Assembly (NCBI GenBank): GCA_964462445.1
Contig: CAYWXG010000038.1
Coordinates: 1 to 25,256 of the forward strand
Direction of reading: 5' to 3'
From: JAGBWK01 sp964462445
GTDB taxonomy: Bacteria; Bacteroidota; Bacteroidia; Bacteroidales; Muribaculaceae
Length of the DNA stretch: 25,256 nt
Part shown: piece by piece, positions 1-7,133 of the stretch
Numbering within the stretch: the first letter of the stretch is position 1
Layout of the letters: each line of letters begins with the position of its first letter
Notes under the pieces: generated by a model
Told to the model about the DNA's origin: nothing
Databases searched by the model: none
What the model saw: only the letters and a program-made list of their open reading frames with translations
Made by a program: the position numbers and the translations under genes

Positions 1-20
1 TTTTTTGAATCAATAGCAAA

Positions 21-57
21 AGAGGCCGACTAACAAACTTGTTAGACAGCCTCTTTT
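21..57. terminator. Palindromic 37-bp repeat, copy 1; likely terminator of the GH97 gene
   Basis: AGAGGC and CTAACAA on the left pair with TTGTTAG and GCCTCT on the right, separated by a 3-nt mismatch (CGA/ACA) and a 2-nt loop. Read on the minus strand, the hairpin starts about 18 nt after the GH97 stop and is followed by TTTT, as in an intrinsic terminator. The opposite face also has a T run, so it may work in both directions. An exact reverse-complement copy lies at 25134-25170. Terminator function is inferred from position and shape. Confidence 0.7.
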
Positions 58-74
58 TGATATAGATATGTGGG

Positions 75-2189
75 TTATTTTTTGACGATTCGTATTGCGA
101 AACCGCCACCGGGTGCCAATGGCTGATTCAATTTAGTCTTAGATGTAACTTCAATTTGTCGGATTTTATAGCCGGTAGGATTGCTAAGATAATCTGCATC
201 TTTAGCATCTTCATAGATCGTAGCTATGTATTTCTCTCCCTTAGGCAAGAATGAGAAATTAATTTTGGCTACTCGTGAATTTTCATCTGTAATACCTCCG
301 ACATACCAATCCTCGGAATTCTTATCTTTACGAGCCACGGTGATATAGTCGCCCGGTTCTGCTTCAAGATAACGAGAGTCGCTCCAATCAACAGGTACAT
401 CCTCAATAAACTTGAATGCGTCCAAATACTTTGAATAATTTCGGGGAAGGTCACATGCCATCTGCAAAGGTGACGGCATTGTTAGATATAGTGCAAGTTG
501 CTTGGATAGCGTTGAACCGGCCTCAACATTGCCTCCTTTGCTCACATGGGTGCGATGTGGCTCAAATAGTCCGGGTGTATAATCCATCGGACCTCCCATC
601 AATCGTGTAAATGGCAATATACAGGTATGTTCAGGAGGATTGCCTCCCATTGATTCAAATTCGCCACCACGTGCCGATTCTTGTGCTATCCAGTTCGGAT
701 AAGTACGGCACAATCCGGTCGGACGTACTGCCTCATGGCTATTTACCATTATGCTATATTCTGCTGCGCGTTCGGCTACATAGATATAATGATCTACCAT
801 CCATTGCGATGAATGATACTCTGAGCGAGGTATTATATCTCCAACATAGCCGGTTTTTACGGTATTATAGCCATATTTTTGCATGTACTTAAAGGCATCG
901 TCAAGCTGTCGTTCATAATCTGCAGCATTTGCGGCTGTTTCGTGATGCATCACCAACTTGACTCCTTTCGACTCGGCATATTTGGTGAGCGCATCTATGT
1001 CAAAATCGGGGTAGGGCTTGGTGAACAAAAATTGGCGGTTTTTGTTATAACTACCCCAATCTTCCCAGCCTTCATTCCAACCTTCAACAAGAACAGCGTC
1101 GATATTATGCTCAGATGCGAAATCAATATAATGTTTCACATTTTCATTGTTGGCGGCATGACGCCCATTCGGTGTAAACTTTGAATAATCAGTAACCCCG
1201 GGCATAGCATCAAAATAATCGCTATAGGCCCATGTCCCGCCTTCGCCAAGGAACATCTCCCACCATACACCCATAAACTTTTGCGGCTTAATCCACGACG
1301 TATCCGTGAGAGCGCAGGGCTCATTCAAATTGAAAATTAACTGAGACGCAAGAATGTCGCATGCATCGTCTGATACAACAACCGTACGCCATGGTGTAGA
1401 AAATGGCATTTTCAAATATGCAGCGACCCCAAAACGGTCAGGAGTTAGATGTGTTGATAATACTCCTGTTTGTTCGTCAACATTGAGCGACATTCCGGCA
1501 TAACCGCGTAGTGCAGCTTCATGAATGTTGATATACAATGGCTCTTCAGTGTCGGTCTTTATCATTAAGGGTGTCTGCACAGTCAAACTTTGGATGCGAG
1601 AACTCTCAGTGTGATTATACCCCTTTTTATTGAATGACTCTTGAAGTGACTTCAATGGCGATGTTGTATACAAATATTCATCTGTGTTATAATCGCCGGG
1701 GATACAATATAATGTCGGATTTCCCGGCAAATTAAACTCCGTGATTTCATGAATTACTCGAGTATATTTCAAATGACTCTGTTCGGGAAACTCATAACGG
1801 AAGCCGAGACCATCGTCAAACAAACGAAAACGCAATGTCATTTGATATTGTGCATCGTTCTTCGTAGCCATAGAAATTGCCATCTCGTTATAGTTGTTTC
1901 TGATTGTGGAATATTCTCCCCATACAGGGCTCCAACTTTCATCTACACTATTGCGGTCAACTCCAACAATTTCAAAGCTATTTGTTAAATCCGCATTATT
2001 GCACTCTAATCCGAGACGACTTGAGTTCAACACGGCCTTATCCTTAAATGTCAATGTATAATATGGAGTTCCATCGGTATTAACATCTACTTCAAGTTTT
2101 AAATTACCCGATGGAGATAGTAGGGTATGCCCCCCTGCCAAAAATGGCAGAAGAAGCATACCGGATAAAACCCATTGTTTAATTAACAT
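75..2189 (-). CDS. susB: GH97 alpha-glucosidase, SusB type (inverting)
   Basis: Glycoside hydrolase family 97 enzyme, 704 aa, which releases glucose from the non-reducing ends of maltodextrins. A type I signal peptide (about residues 1-20, no lipobox Cys) places it in the periplasm. An N-terminal beta-sandwich domain (about 22-300) is followed by the (beta/alpha)8 barrel (about 305-590) and a C-terminal beta domain. The residues that define the inverting, calcium-dependent subgroup are present with the same spacing as in B. thetaiotaomicron SusB: E417 in HHET, E486 in NSHEAVRP, E504 in AQES and E510 in ARGGEFE. These match the known bases Glu439 and Glu508, the ligand Glu526 and the acid Glu532. 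Retaining GH97 members have an Asp nucleophile instead, so alpha-galactosidase is unlikely. It is the last gene of the PUL operon, 19 bp after the amylase stop, and is followed by a palindromic terminator. Confidence 0.93.
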   Translation of the reverse strand: MLIKQWVLSGMLLLPFLAGGHTLLSPSGNLKLEVDVNTDGTPYYTLTFKDKAVLNSSRLGLECNNADLTNSFEIVGVDRNSVDESWSPVWGEYSTIRNNYNEMAISMATKNDAQYQMTLRFRLFDDGLGFRYEFPEQSHLKYTRVIHEITEFNLPGNPTLYCIPGDYNTDEYLYTTSPLKSLQESFNKKGYNHTESSRIQSLTVQTPLMIKTDTEEPLYINIHEAALRGYAGMSLNVDEQTGVLSTHLTPDRFGVAAYLKMPFSTPWRTVVVSDDACDILASQLIFNLNEPCALTDTSWIKPQKFMGVWWEMFLGEGGTWAYSDYFDAMPGVTDYSKFTPNGRHAANNENVKHYIDFASEHNIDAVLVEGWNEGWEDWGSYNKNRQFLFTKPYPDFDIDALTKYAESKGVKLVMHHETAANAADYERQLDDAFKYMQKYGYNTVKTGYVGDIIPRSEYHSSQWMVDHYIYVAERAAEYSIMVNSHEAVRPTGLCRTYPNWIAQESARGGEFESMGGNPPEHTCILPFTRLMGGPMDYTPGLFEPHRTHVSKGGNVEAGSTLSKQLALYLTMPSPLQMACDLPRNYSKYLDAFKFIEDVPVDWSDSRYLEAEPGDYITVARKDKNSEDWYVGGITDENSRVAKINFSFLPKGEKYIATIYEDAKDADYLSNPTGYKIRQIEVTSKTKLNQPLAPGGGFAIRIVKK

Positions 2190-2208
2190 ATAAATTCAGG
2201 TTTATAGC

Positions 2209-3546
2209 TTATTTATAATAAATTTGATACTCATAAGCGCCAAGTTCTACAGCCACAGGAAGTGTAGCCACCGAACCGTCAATTGCATTTGTCATTGTTG
2301 ACATTGCCATTTCTATAGGTGTTTTAACGGTAATGTCGGATGAAGTCGGATTGACAATTACTAACACTCTTGATGTGCCTAATGCACGTGCAAACATAAC
2401 TGCCTTTCCTGCTTGGTATGTCCACAATTCACCACAACGTTGGCTTTGTGTCGCGCGATAGGCTTCCGATAATCTGGCCAATGTCGCATTCTTTTCTGCT
2501 GAGAATGTTTTGCTGCTGTAACCGAAAAAGTCGATTGTGCCGGTATAGTCGATTTCCTGAGCTGAATAAATCATAGGGGTGCCATCAAGCATCATTGCAA
2601 GTACCATTGCGGCTTCTTCTGCTTTATCGTTGCCATATAATGCTGCTACAGATTTTTCTGCGGCGGTGTCATGATTGATTGCATAACGCATCACCTTTTT
2701 GCCCTCAGGAAGTGAATTGATTTCATCTAAGCTTGTTTTGAAGAATTTCTCAGGTGAAGCTTTGCCGTTAAACAAATCAGACAATGCTGGACCAAAACTC
2801 CATCCATATTTCATGTCAAACCCAGCTGCGAAATAATTATTATCCGCTGACTCTGCAAGCATAAAGAAATCACTGCGTTTTGCGCGCAATGCATCTATTG
2901 CTTCTTTCCAAAAATCAACAGGCACTCCATCTACATTATCGCAACGATATCCATCTATGCCGGCTGCATCAATCCAATAAACCATGGCATCAATCATTGC
3001 TGCACGCATTTCTGCATTGTTGTAGTTGAGTTCTGCTACATCGGTCCAATTGGTATTGGGAGGAGATACGATATTGCCTGATGCATCTTGGGTGTACCAA
3101 TCTTTATGATCGGAAATCCATTGGCAATCCCACGACGTGTGATTTGCTACCCAGTCAAAAAGCACGGTCATACCTTTGCTATGAGCTTTTTCCACGAGAG
3201 CTTTGGCATCTTCAAGTGTTCCGAATTGAGGATTTACTGCTTTGAAATTCTTAACACAATAGGGCGAGCCTATTGCATCTTGAATGCCCGGTTCGAAAAT
3301 TGGCATTATCCATAGCACGTTGGCTCCGGTTGCCGCGATTCTGTCAAGGTCGGCACTAACAGCGGCTAAGCAATTAGATTGACCATAGTAGCGGGGATTC
3401 ACTTCATATATGATATCCTTTGATGCATCTTTTACGGCAACCGGCTCAGTCGGGTTGGCGGGCATCTTGGCTTCGTCGTCCGAGCACCCTGTTAATAGGG
3501 TGCCGACGACTGCCATCATTGATAATAGAATATTTTGTATTTTCAT
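2209..3546 (-). CDS. Surface GH13 alpha-amylase lipoprotein (SusG-like position)
   Basis: GH13 alpha-amylase family hydrolase, 445 aa, expected to cut internal alpha-1,4 bonds of starch. The signal peptide ends in the lipobox LTGC (C21), and the acidic SDDE that follows resembles the Bacteroidetes lipoprotein export signal, suggesting surface display. GH13 motifs in order are DWVANH (131-136), GYRCDNVDG with nucleophile D203, MLAESAD with acid/base E232, and INHD with D293, so the active site is complete. At 445 aa it is much shorter than B. thetaiotaomicron SusG (about 690 aa), with a short domain B and no inserted starch-binding module; binding may be supplied by the neighbouring CBM lipoprotein. 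It lies 20 bp after the SusE/F-position gene and 19 bp before the GH97 gene, in one operon. Exact linkage preference cannot be read from the sequence. Confidence 0.9.
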   Translation of the reverse strand: MKIQNILLSMMAVVGTLLTGCSDDEAKMPANPTEPVAVKDASKDIIYEVNPRYYGQSNCLAAVSADLDRIAATGANVLWIMPIFEPGIQDAIGSPYCVKNFKAVNPQFGTLEDAKALVEKAHSKGMTVLFDWVANHTSWDCQWISDHKDWYTQDASGNIVSPPNTNWTDVAELNYNNAEMRAAMIDAMVYWIDAAGIDGYRCDNVDGVPVDFWKEAIDALRAKRSDFFMLAESADNNYFAAGFDMKYGWSFGPALSDLFNGKASPEKFFKTSLDEINSLPEGKKVMRYAINHDTAAEKSVAALYGNDKAEEAAMVLAMMLDGTPMIYSAQEIDYTGTIDFFGYSSKTFSAEKNATLARLSEAYRATQSQRCGELWTYQAGKAVMFARALGTSRVLVIVNPTSSDITVKTPIEMAMSTMTNAIDGSVATLPVAVELGAYEYQIYYK

Positions 3547-3566
3547 CTGTTTGATGCTTTAGTTAA

Positions 3567-5303
3567 TTATTTTGCACTACATCCGTCGGGAGTTATTGTA
3601 AGATAAATATCTCCGTAGAGCTTAATATTGAAATCACCTAATTGTGTCCCGTTGCCATTGTTGAAAATGAGATTTTCATCTTCTCCTTCTCCGGTGTGGT
3701 CCCAATATTTATAGGTTACTCCATCTATCGTTTCGGTTCCGGAAGGTGCTGCTCCGGGCCATTTTCCAAAGTATTCTTTCTCGCCCCATGCATAAAGGTA
3801 CAAGCTACTCCAACCTGTTTGGTCTTCAACATATAATCTTGCACTCTTTGCAAATTCAGCGGGATCCAATTCTGTATACGATGTTGATGTTACAGAGAAA
3901 TAGTAATCGCGGTCAATTACAATCGACGGTCCGTCAAATTGTGTGCCGGCAGTATCGTTAAAGATGAAATTTCTAACAGTTTCTGTAGCATCAACTTCAT
4001 ATACGAGGAATGTGTGCCCACCGCGTACGTAGGTTGACAATCCCTCTGATGTTACGCCGGGCCACCCACCGAATGGCTCGCTATCTCCCCATGCATATAT
4101 TGCAAAAGCACTCCAACCTGTGAGGTCCTCGATATAAATCTTATGTTTTACAGTTGTAGGAACATCAGGTTCGGGAGTAGGAGTACTTCCTCCGGGAACG
4201 TAAGTTTCGGGGTCAATCTCTGTAACTACTGTTGTCAACTCAAGATATACGTCATGGTCGATTGTGTATGCGAAGTCGCTGAGCTGAGTGCCGTTATTGT
4301 TATTGAAAATGAGATTTTCATTCAATCCGGTGTTAGCTTCTCCCATGTCAAAGTATAGATAGTTGACATTGTTAATTGTAATACTTCCGGTTGCTACAAC
4401 TCCGGGCCATGCTCCGTTGAGGTCGTTGACATCTCCCCACATATATAAGTGGAGTTCTTCATCAGTCCAACCGGTTTTGTTTACTACAAATACGGCATGA
4501 CCATCATGCTCAATCATATCTTCATCTCCCATTTCAACAACACCATCAGCAGTGAGTTCAAGGTAATAATCTCGGTCAAGAGTAATATTATAATCGCCAA
4601 GTTGTTGACCTGCACCATTATTGTTGAAAATCAAGTTGAGATTTAATCCGGCATTAGCCTCTGTTGTATCGAAATATTTGTAGGTTTTTCCTTTAATTTC
4701 TACTTTTCCGGTCGGTAACATTCCGGGCCAAGCGCCAAATGCTTCGGCATCACCCCATGCATACATCGCCAATTCGTCATAGCCGGTGTTGTCAATGACA
4801 TATATTACATAGCCGTCATGAATAATTTCATCAGGATTTTGTGGTTTATCGAAATAGCTCTTCCAACGGTCTACTGTAATGTTGGTGCGTGTTCCAACGG
4901 CAGGATTATCTGTGCGAACTACATCTTCATTAAAAAGTGTACGCTCTACGCCTTGTTCTTTATTTACAAAATAAAATCCGTCGGCGAGTGTTGTGCCGTC
5001 AACAAAGTCTGAGGGATTGAGGTAAATACCCCATTTCACATCGTTACCTTGTGCTTTCTCAAGTTGCCACATTGGATTTCCATTTGCAACTTCTTCTCCG
5101 CCATTGAATGCTCCGGCTATATAAATGATATCATCTACTGATGTGGAGCTTGGCATTATTACTTCCAAGAGTATGGCATCTGCACGAGTTTCGAACTGTG
5201 GATACTCATGGTCAAATATAATTTCCTCTTTGTCTTCACAGCCTGTCAGCGAAAACATCATTGTAAACGCAGCAATTAGTGAATATATAAACTTATTTTT
5301 CAT
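3567..5303 (-). CDS. SusE/F-position starch-binding lipoprotein with four tandem CBM26-like modules
   Basis: Outer-membrane lipoprotein, 578 aa, lipobox LTGC with C22 followed by acidic EDKEE. An N-terminal region (about 30-160) resembles the SusE/F amino-terminal part. Four modules of about 85-90 aa follow at about 164-252, 267-358, 385-474 and 487-572, with a Pro/Thr-rich linker (369-384) between the second and third. Each has an aromatic signature (YAWGDAEAFGAWPG at 181, YMWGDVNDLNGAWPG at 287, YAWGDSEPFGGWPG at 403, YAWGEKEYFGKWPG at 504) and a later block like NLIFNNGNGTQLGDF. The WPG and IFNN..GTQ..D blocks resemble starch-binding CBM26. It sits between susD and the amylase, 11 bp after the susD stop, where B. 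thetaiotaomicron has separate susE and susF; one long protein appears to replace both. Starch binding is inferred from family and context. Confidence 0.85.
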   Translation of the reverse strand: MKNKFIYSLIAAFTMMFSLTGCEDKEEIIFDHEYPQFETRADAILLEVIMPSSTSVDDIIYIAGAFNGGEEVANGNPMWQLEKAQGNDVKWGIYLNPSDFVDGTTLADGFYFVNKEQGVERTLFNEDVVRTDNPAVGTRTNITVDRWKSYFDKPQNPDEIIHDGYVIYVIDNTGYDELAMYAWGDAEAFGAWPGMLPTGKVEIKGKTYKYFDTTEANAGLNLNLIFNNNGAGQQLGDYNITLDRDYYLELTADGVVEMGDEDMIEHDGHAVFVVNKTGWTDEELHLYMWGDVNDLNGAWPGVVATGSITINNVNYLYFDMGEANTGLNENLIFNNNNGTQLSDFAYTIDHDVYLELTTVVTEIDPETYVPGGSTPTPEPDVPTTVKHKIYIEDLTGWSAFAIYAWGDSEPFGGWPGVTSEGLSTYVRGGHTFLVYEVDATETVRNFIFNDTAGTQFDGPSIVIDRDYYFSVTSTSYTELDPAEFAKSARLYVEDQTGWSSLYLYAWGEKEYFGKWPGAAPSGTETIDGVTYKYWDHTGEGEDENLIFNNGNGTQLGDFNIKLYGDIYLTITPDGCSAK

Positions 5304-5314
5304 TGCTTTTAGAA

Positions 5315-7102
5315 TTAATAGTTAGGAACTTGAACAAGACCCGGATTAACTGTCAAAGCTGACTGAGGTATCGGGAACCACTCATATTTGCGGTCGCGTT
5401 TAACCGGTAATTCTCTGTCGGTTTCTGAAGTTCGGCCGAAGAACCACCATTGGCCTTGTGTGAATTTGTCAAAACGACGTAGGTCGGTGCGACGACGACG
5501 ACTTTCGTTTAGGAATTCAATACCCCATTCGTGAAGCATCCAATCTTCATCAAATGCGGTCATACCGGGGCCTGGATTGTTGAGCGCTGTAGTATTTGAG
5601 AAATAACGTTTACGTACAGTATTGACAAGCTGTTTCGCTTCTTCCGAATTGCCTGCGCGTAAGCGACACTCTGCCAACGTGTAATAAACTTCTGCCAAAC
5701 GGAATTCTACTTCATCAATGTTTGTCCAATCCACTGCTGTTGTTTCAGGTAAAATAGGATATTTAACCAAGCGATAGCCTGATGTTGTTTCACCCCATCG
5801 AGGTGACATTACAGTCTCAAGCTGACGCCCTAGATTTAAGAATGTGCCAAGTTGGTCTACATATACCAACTGTTGTCCCTGTCGGTCTGCATCAGCTTCA
5901 ACGGGCTCGCCTGTGAGATAGTTGTACTGTGCTCCCATTACAAACCAACCATTCCATGTGCCGGTAGCTTCATCATATTTAAATGGAGCTTTACGGCAGT
6001 CGCCGTCAGTCATACGATCATATACTCCACCAAGTTTGTCTCCGTAATCGGTAATGAAACTGCGAGGATTGTCGGTGCCTCCTTCTGGAAGAACATTACC
6101 TGAATTATCCTTCGAAGGCGCTACAATTACGCAGTTCCATCCGGATTGTGGCAATGTGCTACCAAAAATTTCATTATAGTTGTAGGGGAGCATCGGTGTG
6201 TTGCGGTTATTATTGGTCTTTTTGCCATTTTCTTGTGCAAATGCAAATACCAATTCCGGGCATGAATTATTATTTTCAGAGAAGATGTCGCGATAGTCAT
6301 CGGCAAGTGCATATGAACCATACTGCCCGGCAATGATTTCTTCGCAAAGTGTTGCACATTCTGTGTAGTGTGCTGTTCCTGTAAACAATTCACTATTTAG
6401 CAACAGACGCATCTTCAACATTCGGTTTGCGGCTTGATTTAAGCGCGTTTTTGTATTACCCGAACCATCTTCAATAAGCATATGTTGATAGCTTTCGTCG
6501 AGCTCTGTCGAAATGAAATCATAAATAAGTTGACAGCCCTCATTGAAATCGGTAGATACTGAGCCGGGAACGGTAGATGATACCGACACATTCAATGGTA
6601 GTGAACCTCCCCACAACTCAAAATTATTGTAGTAGGCCCATGCTCGCATCGTTCTTACTTCTGCTATATATTGGTCCTTTTTCTCTTGAGTTATTTTCAA
6701 TGTGCCGGGGTCAATTCCTTCAAGGTCGGAAAGTAGTGTGTTGCAAAGACCGATTGTAGTCCAAGCTCCTTCCCATGCCGAACGAATAATTTTTGATTCG
6801 GAGTTCCATGTATGAGTTGACAATACATATTTTTCTGCCTCGTCATAGCCCCATTGACCACCATTCCAAACGCGCCATGCTATTTGGTCGGCAGAAAACT
6901 CATTAAGATACCAGAAATACTCCAAAAACGATGATGCTGCTGCACTATATATTGATGCAATGGCCCCTTGGACACTTGCCTCATCTTGATAATAGATAGA
7001 TGCATCAATGCGGTCAAACACCTTCTCCTCAAGATCTGTACAGCTTACTGCTGCCATTGATAGGAGCCCTCCCGCTATTGTGCCGAAAATATATTTTTTC
7101 AT
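5315..7102 (-). CDS. susD: SusD/RagB-type nutrient-binding outer-membrane lipoprotein
   Basis: SusD family lipoprotein, 595 aa, the lid of the SusC transporter, which binds glycans at the cell surface. The lipobox AVSC gives C21, followed by TDLEEK, an acidic stretch consistent with surface export. The start of the mature protein (EEKVFDRIDASIYYQDEASV), the helical TPR-like regions with WAYYNNFELWGGSLPL and LAEVYYTLAECRLRAGNSEEA, and the C-terminal block WGIEFLNESRRRRTDLRRF are typical of SusD/RagB. The length is in the normal range (about 500-600 aa). The gene follows susC by 31 bp and precedes the starch-binding lipoprotein by 11 bp, so it is part of the operon. Starch or maltodextrin is the likely ligand from the neighbouring GH13, GH97 and CBM26-like genes, not from SusD itself. 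Confidence 0.95.
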   Translation of the reverse strand: MKKYIFGTIAGGLLSMAAVSCTDLEEKVFDRIDASIYYQDEASVQGAIASIYSAAASSFLEYFWYLNEFSADQIAWRVWNGGQWGYDEAEKYVLSTHTWNSESKIIRSAWEGAWTTIGLCNTLLSDLEGIDPGTLKITQEKKDQYIAEVRTMRAWAYYNNFELWGGSLPLNVSVSSTVPGSVSTDFNEGCQLIYDFISTELDESYQHMLIEDGSGNTKTRLNQAANRMLKMRLLLNSELFTGTAHYTECATLCEEIIAGQYGSYALADDYRDIFSENNNSCPELVFAFAQENGKKTNNNRNTPMLPYNYNEIFGSTLPQSGWNCVIVAPSKDNSGNVLPEGGTDNPRSFITDYGDKLGGVYDRMTDGDCRKAPFKYDEATGTWNGWFVMGAQYNYLTGEPVEADADRQGQQLVYVDQLGTFLNLGRQLETVMSPRWGETTSGYRLVKYPILPETTAVDWTNIDEVEFRLAEVYYTLAECRLRAGNSEEAKQLVNTVRKRYFSNTTALNNPGPGMTAFDEDWMLHEWGIEFLNESRRRRTDLRRFDKFTQGQWWFFGRTSETDRELPVKRDRKYEWFPIPQSALTVNPGLVQVPNY

Positions 7103-7133
7103 TATTGTATCTAATTTAAAGTGAATAAATAGA

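Noticed and set aside
3567..5303. Tandem DNA repeats that could suggest a repeat array
   Set aside because: The period is about 260-350 bp and follows the protein modules; no short direct repeats with unique spacers, so not a CRISPR array.
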